Origin: Pseudoalteromonas umbrosa | GTDB taxonomy: Bacteria; Pseudomonadota; Gammaproteobacteria; Enterobacterales; Alteromonadaceae | DNA: 64,000 nt | Direction of reading: 5' to 3' | NCBI RefSeq assembly: GCF_030125375.1 | Contig: NZ_JASJUU010000007.1 | Span: 327,941 to 391,940, forward strand | Shown here: positions 51,330 through 60,019 of the stretch, one piece after another | Layout: the number at the start of each line of letters is the position of its first letter | Numbering within the stretch: position 1 is the first letter of the stretch | The notes under the pieces: model-generated | Told to the model about the DNA's origin: nothing | The model's input: the letters and a program-made list of their open reading frames with translations, nothing else | Database searches by the model: none | Program-made: the position numbers and the translations under genes

Positions 51330-51863
51330 ATGATGCTCAAAATACTTGTTGGTTCTAAAAACCCAGTCAAAATTAATGCCGCAAAAACGATTTTTCAGCA
51401 ATACTTTCCAGAAGCAGAAATTATTTGCGAAGGGCACCATGCACCTAGTGGTGTACCAGACCAACCGCTTGGCGAATTAGATACGCGTTTAGGCGCTCAA
51501 AATCGGGTTGATTATCTTAAAGCACAGTATGATGCAGATTATTACTGCGCGATGGAAGGCGGTGCCGCTAGGTTTGACTATGGCGCAGCCACATTTGCAT
51601 TTGTCGTCATTGCAGATAAGCAACAAACCAGTATCAGCAGAAGTTGTAACCTCCCCCTTCCCGACAAAATATATTCAGCTTTAGAGCAAGGTGAAGAGCT
51701 CGGACATGTTATGGATCGCGTATTCAACACCACCAATATAAAACAAAAAGGTGGCGCAATAGGCCTGCTTACGAATAACCTTGCCACCAGAGAAAGTTCA
51801 TATACACAAGCACTCACGTTAGCCATGGCACCGTTTATTCATTCAGAGTTATATAGTTCATGA
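51330..51863 (+). CDS. yjjX: YjjX, inosine/xanthosine triphosphatase
   Basis: A house-cleaning NTPase acting on oxidised or deaminated purine triphosphates (ITP, XTP). It matches E. coli YjjX: VGSKNPVKINAAKTIFQ, HHAPSGVPDQPLG, YCAMEGGAARF, and KQKGGAIGLLTN. The 177-residue length is normal. The stop overlaps the start of yjjG (ATGA), so the two nucleotide-sanitising genes are translationally coupled. A second ATG follows directly (51333) and either may be used. Confidence 0.93.
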   Translation: MMLKILVGSKNPVKINAAKTIFQQYFPEAEIICEGHHAPSGVPDQPLGELDTRLGAQNRVDYLKAQYDADYYCAMEGGAARFDYGAATFAFVVIADKQQTSISRSCNLPLPDKIYSALEQGEELGHVMDRVFNTTNIKQKGGAIGLLTNNLATRESSYTQALTLAMAPFIHSELYSS

Positions 51864-52534
51864 AGTACTCACATATCATTTTTGATGCCGATGAAACGCT
51901 ATTTCATTTTGATGCTTTTCTTGGTCTGCAAACCTTATTCAAACAACATGGTGTCACGTTCGACCGACAAGACTACGATGAATATCAAACCCTCAATGCA
52001 CCGCTTTGGGTGCAGTATCAAGATGGAAAAATTGATGCACAAACACTGCAAGTGACGCGCTTCAATGCATGGGCTTCCAAATTATCTGTTTCGCCAGAGT
52101 CTTTGAACCTAGGCTTTTTAAACGCCATGGCGGATATATGCACCCCTTTGCCGGGCGCACAGTCACTGCTGTCAGCGCTCAACCCAACTGTCTCACTGAA
52201 TATCATCACCAATGGATTTACTGCGCTACAAGAAAAGCGCTTACATAAAACAGGGTTCAAACACTTTTTTGATCATGTCGTGATTTCTGAGCAAGTGGGC
52301 GTCGCTAAACCGGATCCTCAAGTCTTTGAGCACACATTAGCGCTGTTAGATAACCCAAGCAAAGAGCGGGTTTTGATGGTGGGAGATACACCCAAGAGTG
52401 ACATTTTAGGTGCTAATCGATTCGGTATTGATAGTTGCTGGTTACAGCATGATGGACAAACCTGCCCAGAGGATATAACGCCAACTTATCAAGTCAGTCA
52501 TTTATCAGAATTAGAGGCGCTACTGGTGAAGTAG
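51860..52534 (+). CDS. yjjG: YjjG, pyrimidine 5'-nucleotidase (HAD family)
   Basis: A 224-residue HAD phosphatase matching E. coli YjjG (house-cleaning of non-canonical pyrimidine nucleotides). Motif I is FDADETLFHFD with the nucleophilic Asp, motif II is IITNGF, the motif III Lys is in VGVAKPDPQVF, and motif IV is VGDTPKSDILG. It overlaps yjjX by 4 nt. Downstream it meets rlmB tail-to-tail, with 16 bp between the two stop codons. Confidence 0.95.
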   Translation: MKYSHIIFDADETLFHFDAFLGLQTLFKQHGVTFDRQDYDEYQTLNAPLWVQYQDGKIDAQTLQVTRFNAWASKLSVSPESLNLGFLNAMADICTPLPGAQSLLSALNPTVSLNIITNGFTALQEKRLHKTGFKHFFDHVVISEQVGVAKPDPQVFEHTLALLDNPSKERVLMVGDTPKSDILGANRFGIDSCWLQHDGQTCPEDITPTYQVSHLSELEALLVK

Positions 52535-52550
52535 CCCCTCCAAGTAATGC

Positions 52551-53288
52551 TTACAAACTGCGTTGGCGCAGTACTTCAAACAAGCAAACACCGGTCGCAA
52601 CCGACACATTCAAGCTCGATACGGTACCAACCATCGGGATTTTTACCAATAAATCACAGTGCTCTCTGGTTAGGCGGCGCATACCATCGCCCTCAGCGCC
52701 CATCACAATCGCGATTGGGCCTTTTAAATCTGAAGTGAAAACCTCACTGTCAGTTTCACCAGCCGTACCCACAACCCAAACACCCGCTTCTTTAATGTCA
52801 CGTAGCGTTCTGGCTAGGTTAGTCACTTGAATAAGAGGTACTGTCTCCGCGGCACCACACGCAACTTTACGCGCTGTACCATTGAGTTTCGCAGACTTAT
52901 CTTTTGGCACAATCACCGCGTGTACACCTGCAGCATCAGCACTACGTAAGCAAGCACCTAAGTTGTGCGGATCAGTCACACCATCTAGCACCAAGAAAAA
53001 TGGCGCAGCGTTAGCATCGATGATCCCTTGTAGGTCATTTTCATTCAATGTACGCGGCGCTTTTACATTGGCAATAAGGCCTTGGTGTTGCTCGCCTTTC
53101 GCCTTATTATCTAGCGCTTTTCGCTGCATAAACTGCACCGAGATACCAAATTTACGTGCTTCATTAACCACGGCACTCAAGCGCTTATCATCGCGTCCTT
53201 TTAGTGCGTAAATCTCCAAAAAGCGCTCTGGCTCTTTGGCTAAAATGGCTTCAATAGAGTGAAAGCCAAAAATTAATTCATTACTCAA
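52551..53288 (-). CDS. rlmB: RlmB, 23S rRNA (guanosine-2251-2'-O)-methyltransferase
   Basis: A SPOUT-class methyltransferase of 245 residues. N-terminal substrate-binding domain (FGFHSIEAILAKEPERFLEIY), then the knotted SPOUT core: LDGVTDPHNLGACLRSADAAG, VMGAEGDGMRRLT, and the closing VSSLNVSVATGVCLFE. It methylates the P-loop guanosine of 23S rRNA. Only 2 nt separate it from rnr upstream, so they form an rnr-rlmB operon as in E. coli. Confidence 0.96.
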   Translation of the reverse strand: MSNELIFGFHSIEAILAKEPERFLEIYALKGRDDKRLSAVVNEARKFGISVQFMQRKALDNKAKGEQHQGLIANVKAPRTLNENDLQGIIDANAAPFFLVLDGVTDPHNLGACLRSADAAGVHAVIVPKDKSAKLNGTARKVACGAAETVPLIQVTNLARTLRDIKEAGVWVVGTAGETDSEVFTSDLKGPIAIVMGAEGDGMRRLTREHCDLLVKIPMVGTVSSLNVSVATGVCLFEVLRQRSL

Positions 53289-53290
53289 AA

Positions 53291-55783
53291 CTATGCTCCA
53301 GCACTATTTTTTTGTCTCTTGCGGGCATTTTTACCCGGCCTTTTTGCCTTGGTGGCTTTTTTTCCTGTACTCTTTTTAGCGGTTTTTTTATTTCCTGATG
53401 CGCCCGCTTTTTTGCCTTTTTTCAACACCCCTTTCGGGGTTGTTTTTTTGCGCTTTTTGGCTTTTTTAGCGCTTTTTTCTGACGAGTCATCTTGCTTATC
53501 TGACTTACCATTTGGGATCTTGCCTGCCTTCAGCTGAGCACGAACGCTACTTTTGGCAGCATCACCACTCGGCTTTGACTTTTTACGGCGTCGCGCGTAG
53601 CGATCTGGTTCAGCTTCATCTGCCAGCACCAAATTGATGCGTCGCTCATCCAAGCTCACTGATGCCACAACAACGCTTAGCTTGTCCCCTAAACGATAAA
53701 CCGTTTTGCTATGCTCACCCACTAAACAGTGCTTTGCACCATCAAAATGGAAATACTCATGGCCTAAATTGCTCACATGGATCATGCCGTCAATTTGCAA
53801 CTCATCAAGGCGAACAAATAAACCAAAGTTCGTGACTGACGAAATAACACCTGAGAACTCACTGCCAACATGGTCTTGCATAAACTCACATTTGAGCCAA
53901 TCAGCAACTTCACGTGTTGCATCATCAGCGCGACGTTCAGTCATAGAGCACTGCTCACCTAACTGATCAGCTTCATCAGCATCATATACATAAGCACCAG
54001 ATACGGTTTGCCCCTGCGCCGCTAAAATGCCTTTGATTGCACGGTGCACCACCAAGTCAGGGTAACGCCTGATCGGTGAAGTAAAGTGTGCATACGCTTT
54101 CAATGCCAATCCGTAGTGGCCGATATTGTCTGGTTGATACACCGCTTGCTTCATAGAGCGCAATAACATGGTTTGGATCAGCTCAGTTTCAGGACGCTGG
54201 CCCAATGATGCAAGTGCTTCTGTCAGCTCAAGTGGAGTCGGCTCATGACCAATTGGGCTCTCTATGCCCAAATCATTTAAAAACTGTCTAAAGTGACTCA
54301 ATTTTTCAGGATCTGGCTCATCGTGAACACGGTACAAACTACTCGCGTCGTGCTTTTCAAGTAGCCTCGCCGCAGAGACATTGGCCAAGATCATGCACTC
54401 TTCGATCAGTTTATGTGCATCGTTTCGAACCACAGGCACAATTGATTCAATCTTACGATATGCATTAAATACAAAACGCGTTTCCAGCGTTTCAAACTCA
54501 ATCGCACCACGGGTTTGACGCGCCGACTTCAGCGCCATATACATATTATGTAGTTCAGTTAGATGCTCAGTGACATCTGCATACTCTTCACGCAGTTTTT
54601 CATCACCTTGTAAAATCGCATGTACCTTTGTATACGTAAGACGCGCATGAGAATTCATCACGGCTTCGTAAAAACGGTATCCAGACAATTTTCCAGCTTC
54701 TGAAACTGTCATCTCAGCGACCATACATAGTCTGTCCACTTTTGGATTCAGTGAACATAAGCCGTTAGATAATACCTTAGGTAACATGGGTACTACTTGC
54801 TCTGGGAAATACACTGAGTTACCGCGCTCAATCGCTTCTTTATCTAACGGGCTATTTTTTTCAACGTAGTGAGAGACATCAGCAATGGCTACCCAAAGTC
54901 GCCAACCACCTGAACGCTTACGCTCACAATGCACGGCATCATCAAAGTCTCGCGCATCTTCACCATCAATGGTCAATAATGGTAGATTACGAAGATCAAT
55001 ACGCCCTTGCTTGTCTTTCTCAGCAACAAACTCACCGTGTTTGCTGACTTGATCTTCAACTGCTTGAGGCCACACATGCGGAATATCATGGTTGCGCAAT
55101 GCAACTTCTATTTCCATGCCCGGCGCCATATGATCGCCAATGACATCCGTAACTTTACCAACAGCATTCATTTGCTTGCTTGGGCGTTGAGTAATTTCAA
55201 CCTGCACCATTTGGTTATGGCGAGCCCCTTTTTCACCGCCCGGCAAAATTACAATATCTTGAGTTAAACGCGGATCTTCAGGCACAACCACCGCCATACC
55301 GTGCTCAACAAAATAACGTCCTATGATAGGGGCACGTTCAGACTCCAGTACACGCACGATACGCGCTTCAACTTTACCGCCAGAGCCGCGGCTTGCCGCC
55401 TTGGCCAATACCCAATCTCCGTGTAATACGCGATCCATTTGATGTTTGGTAATGAACCAATCCTTTTTCTCACCTTCGACTTCCAAAAAGCCAAATCCAT
55501 CGCGATGACCAATGACCTTGCCTTTCACCAAGCCATCATCACAAGGGATAACGTAGCATTTGAATTTATTAAAATGCAGCTGCCCATCGCGCTCCATAGC
55601 ACGAAGACGGCGCTTAAAGGCAATTTGGCGCTCTTCTTCAAACACATTAAGTGCTTGGCACAATTGGCTAAAGCTGGTCTTTTTACTACTGACTTTAATC
55701 TTTTCCAGTATAAATTCACGGCTTGGAACTGGATTATCGTATTTTTCTTGTTCTCGAGAGAGATAGGGGTCCTGCTTTGACAT
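53291..55783 (-). CDS. rnr: RNase R, 3'-5' exoribonuclease, with Lys-rich tail
   Basis: An 830-residue RNase II superfamily enzyme that degrades structured RNA. It contains an N-terminal helix-turn-helix/CSD region (about 15-220), the RNB catalytic domain with TIDGEDARDFDDAVHC (the Mg-binding Asp residues) at about residue 265, and GNSVYFPEQVVPMLP. The C-terminal S1 domain (about 640-720) is followed by a ~100-residue Lys-rich basic tail, longer than in many relatives, that probably helps bind RNA or ribosomes. It is the first gene of the rnr-rlmB operon. Confidence 0.96.
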   Translation of the reverse strand: MSKQDPYLSREQEKYDNPVPSREFILEKIKVSSKKTSFSQLCQALNVFEEERQIAFKRRLRAMERDGQLHFNKFKCYVIPCDDGLVKGKVIGHRDGFGFLEVEGEKKDWFITKHQMDRVLHGDWVLAKAASRGSGGKVEARIVRVLESERAPIIGRYFVEHGMAVVVPEDPRLTQDIVILPGGEKGARHNQMVQVEITQRPSKQMNAVGKVTDVIGDHMAPGMEIEVALRNHDIPHVWPQAVEDQVSKHGEFVAEKDKQGRIDLRNLPLLTIDGEDARDFDDAVHCERKRSGGWRLWVAIADVSHYVEKNSPLDKEAIERGNSVYFPEQVVPMLPKVLSNGLCSLNPKVDRLCMVAEMTVSEAGKLSGYRFYEAVMNSHARLTYTKVHAILQGDEKLREEYADVTEHLTELHNMYMALKSARQTRGAIEFETLETRFVFNAYRKIESIVPVVRNDAHKLIEECMILANVSAARLLEKHDASSLYRVHDEPDPEKLSHFRQFLNDLGIESPIGHEPTPLELTEALASLGQRPETELIQTMLLRSMKQAVYQPDNIGHYGLALKAYAHFTSPIRRYPDLVVHRAIKGILAAQGQTVSGAYVYDADEADQLGEQCSMTERRADDATREVADWLKCEFMQDHVGSEFSGVISSVTNFGLFVRLDELQIDGMIHVSNLGHEYFHFDGAKHCLVGEHSKTVYRLGDKLSVVVASVSLDERRINLVLADEAEPDRYARRRKKSKPSGDAAKSSVRAQLKAGKIPNGKSDKQDDSSEKSAKKAKKRKKTTPKGVLKKGKKAGASGNKKTAKKSTGKKATKAKRPGKNARKRQKNSAGA

Positions 55784-55883
55784 GCATAAACTGTGTAAAG
55801 GAGTTATAGCTATATTCTAACGCAAAACATACTAATGGCCTAACCAAACAATTTAAGGCAACTATAATTTAATAATCAGAGAT

Positions 55884-55921
55884 GAGTTCCAACAAGCCAT
55901 CTTAATGCCAAGTTGGAACTC
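55884..55921 (-). terminator. Inverted repeat downstream of the large OmpA-domain gene
   Basis: GAGTTCCAAC (55884-55893) pairs with GTTGGAACTC (55912-55921), a perfect 10-bp stem with an 18-nt loop, 22 nt past the stop of the gene ending at 55943. No T-run follows, so its terminator role is uncertain. Confidence 0.5.
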
Positions 55922-55942
55922 TGGGAGAGTTAAGTGCACTGC

Positions 55943-58900
55943 CTAGAACTTACCAACAAGGTTGATAAACCACCCTTTTGAGTCGTAGTCTAGGTCCGTT
56001 AAATCATCAGAGAAGTCAGTAAAGTTATAGCCAACACCGATTTTCATATGCTCTCCCACATGGCGATGTAGCGCAAATAGGGCGCCCGATCGGCGGTCTT
56101 CTGCTAAGCCAACACTCAAAGAGCGCCACTCAAGGGTTGCATCCCATTGATGCATCAAATGGTAGTCAGCACGCAATACGCCAAGTGTTGCCTCAGAATC
56201 AAACCATTGACCTGTGTCACGCCCCATTCTCAGCTCACCTTGTCTCTGCGCCAGTTTAGTACCGATACGCCAGCGCGGTGTCAGCTGATAATTTACGTCT
56301 AATGCCCACACGCGGCTTCGCTGCTGTGGCGTGTTATCGAGACCAATGCCACTCAATTGTGATGCAGGCGCTAAATCTTCAAGATATGTAAAGCTTGCCA
56401 TACCGGACCAAGGGCTCGCTTCAATCGGTCGATATGCCACACCAAATTGTGCTTCAGTGAAGTCACTGTTGAGCGCGCCCGCAGGCGCGCTGTCAGATAA
56501 GGAACTGTCACTTTGCGCCCAGTCGATGCGCAGCTGTGCTCGCCAATCATCAGTTAATTTTGCATGAATGTTTTGTCTTGCCAGCCAAGACGTTCTAGTC
56601 TCCGTACTATTGCTATCTTCTCGGTACTCGAGAGCACTGCGCCACTGCCATTTATCGGTTTGATAGCCAAGCGATAAGGTGGTGACATCACGGTCTATTA
56701 AATCATTATCACTTTCAAGCTCACCTTGTTCAAAACCAAGGCCCGCTTGCCAACCAACTAAAAAGTCATGTTCAATGCCATAGGCATGGGTTAAACCCGT
56801 TTGTCGACTATCTTGTTGCCAGATCTGCTCTGCGTAGACGCTGGTTGAAGAATTAAATCTATGTCTTGAGCCTGTTACCCAGTTTTTTTGCTTGCCGGTC
56901 GAAAATAGCTCTCCCCCATCAGGGTCGACACGATATTCAACATAAGCATTGCTGCCCGCTTTATATTGCCAATCAACCCCGAGTTTACCCGCTTCACCGA
57001 GGTTGCCATGAGATACCTCAGAATTGACAGCCAGTGTGTCTGTCAATTGCACTTCAGTGCCGATACCAACACGGTTATTTGCTAGTCGGCTTTGCTCTCT
57101 TGCAAGCGTGCCTTGAATATAAACATAAGGCTGCCACTTTTCACTGCCGTCGTAATCAAGCTGTACTATTGCATCAACACGTTCACCATCATCAAGTTGA
57201 CGGGCTTGAGACTGCTCATTTTGCTCTGTAAGGTTTTCTTTATTGTCTTGACGCACAGCACTGCTAATTTGCCAATCGTCATTTAGTTGATACACATACC
57301 CTAATTCAGCCGCCTGCCTGCGTTGTTGCTGCTCTGCTTTTTGTTCATCCACTTTGAGCTGAATGGCATGATCGTCTTCAATTTGCCATTGCCAAAATGT
57401 GCCAACTGCATGGCTATCAACTTGGCTTATTTGGCCTGTCGAGTTAAACCCGGATTCAAGTTGTTGCCAATAAAATTGGCCATGCCCCTGTTCATCCAGA
57501 CCAAGATCAGAAAACTCAAATGCAGCTTCAATTCTATGCCCATCAGCTACTTGGCCCATTTCACTCGACTGTTGCTGGTCAAACTCAATACCACCAGTAA
57601 ACGAGTTCAATGTATTGCCAATACCTTCTGTTTGGGCGACCTCAACCTTGATGTATGCAGTATCACTTTTACGGTATGTAGCATCTAACGCAATCAATTG
57701 ATCGTTAAACAGGTCTTGTTCTTGATGATTCAGCGTAGTACCCACTTGAATAGTATCGCTCAGCCAATGACTCAAACGTGCACCATACGTCAAATTGTCT
57801 AAACCGTTTATCCCCGGTGTATACTCATATTGCGCCACTAAATAAACAGGGTTGCTATCTAAACTTGCGGTACGCACCAATAAGTCGTCTTGCTGGAATG
57901 AAGACAAGGGTCTATTAAGTAACACTCGCCCTTGTAGTGCATCAATATCATAGTCTTGACCAGCAACTAGGCTGCGCCTGACTAACACTAAACCCGTAAT
58001 TTTATCACGTACCTCAACAGCTACCTGTTCAGATCCCTGCACTATATCTTGATGTTGAAGATAATACAGAGAGCCGCCTGTGGAGCGGTGGGACTCATAC
58101 GCGCCTAGCGTTTCCGCCTCTGCTGCATAGAAATGAGCTTGGGATTGATTGTCACCGGCAGCAGTCAGCTCATCTGTGATGTATTGCAATTGCAAACCAT
58201 ATAAGCCTCGTTCAACACGTGCCAACTCAGTATCATTGAACGACGTATTAAAGTTACCCCATAATACGTGAGACTGAGACTTCTCGACTTTTAGATACAC
58301 CTTACCATTGGTTGGTGCATCATCAATCACGGTCGAGTCATCGCCATATTCTGTCGGGTGCTGCTCTTCTTCAAGACGTCGAAATAAGCTTTTTGGATCT
58401 TTCTCATGTAAGCCAGAGAGTAACTTATTCAGCCCTTGTTCCTGCGTATCTATCCGCGCGGTAACCTTGTATTCATCTTGCCATTTCCCCGTGATATAAC
58501 CACTTAATCGGCCTTCGGCAAACACATTGCCGTCTTTGTTGTGATCAGCACTGAGTAATTCAACTGGACCATTATGGCTGTTTTGACCTAAGGTTAAATC
58601 GGCCATTGCCACATAAAACCAATCACTCTTTGGCAATGCTAAATCCCGATGGATTAAGCGTCCTTCCCCTTGCTCATTTAAAACGGCAACTTCCGCGCGA
58701 TGAAAACCACTACGAACAATTTCTTGATGTACAAATTTACGCTCACGATTTACAGCTACCACACGGCCTAAGAAGTACACACGATGATTACTCGGTACTT
58801 GCTCACCATATAAAGTCAGTGCACCGCCTGAGATTTTGATATTTTGCTTAGCAAGCGTCGACTTGCCGTAACCTGTCATTAGATATCCATCAAGCTTGTT

Positions 58901-60019
58901 GGCATCTACCGCATAGCGAGGTTTGAAATCAGCCTGAGCAAGGCTTGTTTCATCAAAGCGGCCTTGCTTATTGTAAACTCTTAAGCGGTATTTCAAGCTC
59001 ATGCCCAGCATATTGCTCGGTAATCGCCAGCGGCCTGTTAATCCTTCATCTAACGCCACCTTCGCCAGCACTTTGTCACTGTGTGGGGCGAGGATCTGCA
59101 CTTCTGCGTAATCAAAAAAGCTCTGGTAATTACTATAACCTTTTAGATGTAGCATCAAGGTATTACCAGATTTAGCCAGTGCGTGCTGCACGTTCAATTT
59201 CGGCAATACATTCAAAGGGTCATATTTTAATTGCAGCTCAAAGCGCTCTAAATTGATATCAGCACAGCGTTGACTATCGGCATTATTGGTTGCATCTTCA
59301 TCCATAAAGGCTTCACCATCTATGGTGATATTCAGCGGCCCTTGATGAGATGTACTGTTGCCGCATAACTTATGACGCTGCGGCGGAGCTATAACCTGTG
59401 TATCTTTGACCTTGCGCGTTTCTGTGTAAACAGCAATGACTTCGACTCGGCGGTTTCTAGCCATTCCGGCCAATGTCGCATTACTTGCTACCGGCTCGCG
59501 ATTAGATCGACCTTCGGTTGTTGTCGCAGAGGGGGCAAGATTAAGCTGCTGACGAAAATAATCCGATACAATATTAGCTCTATGCTCAGACAGACCCTGA
59601 TTGGTTTTATAAATCTTACGCGCATTGGCGCTCAGACCTTGTGAATCTGCGTGGCCGATAAAGTGCAATTTAATATCTTGCTTGCCTTGCAAAAAGCCAA
59701 TAATACGGTCCATTTCAAGCTTCGTAGTGCCCGTTAAATAATGCTTACCAGAAACAAAACGGATCGCAGAGTCTTTCACGAATTGAGCGGACTTATCATT
59801 TTTAACCGTGCGCTCTATTGCGACGGTTTTTGCCTTAGGCTCATCCAATCCACTAAAAACAAAATGCTTTTGCACTATCACCCGTTCAGTATTACTTGCC
59901 GCAGACGCCACTTTGCTATCATTAACAGCGTCGATAAAGGCATAGCTCATTGAAGGTGCAGAAGCATACGCTGCTGCACACAATAACGAAATTTTACTTA
60001 GCAAGAATCGATTAGTCAT
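55943..60019 (-). CDS. Giant OmpA-domain outer-membrane protein with long C-terminal beta-rich region
   Basis: A 1358-residue exported protein with signal peptide 1-27 (..SMSYA-FI). Residues ~80-200 are an OmpA-type peptidoglycan-binding domain (LHFIGHADSQG and the final RNRRVEVIAVY). Residues ~215-560 are beta-rich modules without a recognised family. From about residue 590 to the end, alternating aromatic/polar strands (QFYWQQLESGF, ...WRSALEY..., WFINLVGKF) look like a very large outer-membrane barrel or beta-rich domain ending in Phe. The OmpA domain thus comes first, the reverse of classical OmpA. AGGAGGAAGCG precedes ATG 60019. It overlaps the preceding SdrD-like gene by 8 nt. Confidence 0.78.
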   Translation of the reverse strand: MTNRFLLSKISLLCAAAYASAPSMSYAFIDAVNDSKVASAASNTERVIVQKHFVFSGLDEPKAKTVAIERTVKNDKSAQFVKDSAIRFVSGKHYLTGTTKLEMDRIIGFLQGKQDIKLHFIGHADSQGLSANARKIYKTNQGLSEHRANIVSDYFRQQLNLAPSATTTEGRSNREPVASNATLAGMARNRRVEVIAVYTETRKVKDTQVIAPPQRHKLCGNSTSHQGPLNITIDGEAFMDEDATNNADSQRCADINLERFELQLKYDPLNVLPKLNVQHALAKSGNTLMLHLKGYSNYQSFFDYAEVQILAPHSDKVLAKVALDEGLTGRWRLPSNMLGMSLKYRLRVYNKQGRFDETSLAQADFKPRYAVDANKLDGYLMTGYGKSTLAKQNIKISGGALTLYGEQVPSNHRVYFLGRVVAVNRERKFVHQEIVRSGFHRAEVAVLNEQGEGRLIHRDLALPKSDWFYVAMADLTLGQNSHNGPVELLSADHNKDGNVFAEGRLSGYITGKWQDEYKVTARIDTQEQGLNKLLSGLHEKDPKSLFRRLEEEQHPTEYGDDSTVIDDAPTNGKVYLKVEKSQSHVLWGNFNTSFNDTELARVERGLYGLQLQYITDELTAAGDNQSQAHFYAAEAETLGAYESHRSTGGSLYYLQHQDIVQGSEQVAVEVRDKITGLVLVRRSLVAGQDYDIDALQGRVLLNRPLSSFQQDDLLVRTASLDSNPVYLVAQYEYTPGINGLDNLTYGARLSHWLSDTIQVGTTLNHQEQDLFNDQLIALDATYRKSDTAYIKVEVAQTEGIGNTLNSFTGGIEFDQQQSSEMGQVADGHRIEAAFEFSDLGLDEQGHGQFYWQQLESGFNSTGQISQVDSHAVGTFWQWQIEDDHAIQLKVDEQKAEQQQRRQAAELGYVYQLNDDWQISSAVRQDNKENLTEQNEQSQARQLDDGERVDAIVQLDYDGSEKWQPYVYIQGTLAREQSRLANNRVGIGTEVQLTDTLAVNSEVSHGNLGEAGKLGVDWQYKAGSNAYVEYRVDPDGGELFSTGKQKNWVTGSRHRFNSSTSVYAEQIWQQDSRQTGLTHAYGIEHDFLVGWQAGLGFEQGELESDNDLIDRDVTTLSLGYQTDKWQWRSALEYREDSNSTETRTSWLARQNIHAKLTDDWRAQLRIDWAQSDSSLSDSAPAGALNSDFTEAQFGVAYRPIEASPWSGMASFTYLEDLAPASQLSGIGLDNTPQQRSRVWALDVNYQLTPRWRIGTKLAQRQGELRMGRDTGQWFDSEATLGVLRADYHLMHQWDATLEWRSLSVGLAEDRRSGALFALHRHVGEHMKIGVGYNFTDFSDDLTDLDYDSKGWFINLVGKF

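Noticed and set aside
57323..57688. 121-codon plus-strand frame inside the giant OmpA-domain gene
   Set aside because: Antisense to a continuous 1358-codon frame with recognisable domains; no ribosome-binding site or motif.
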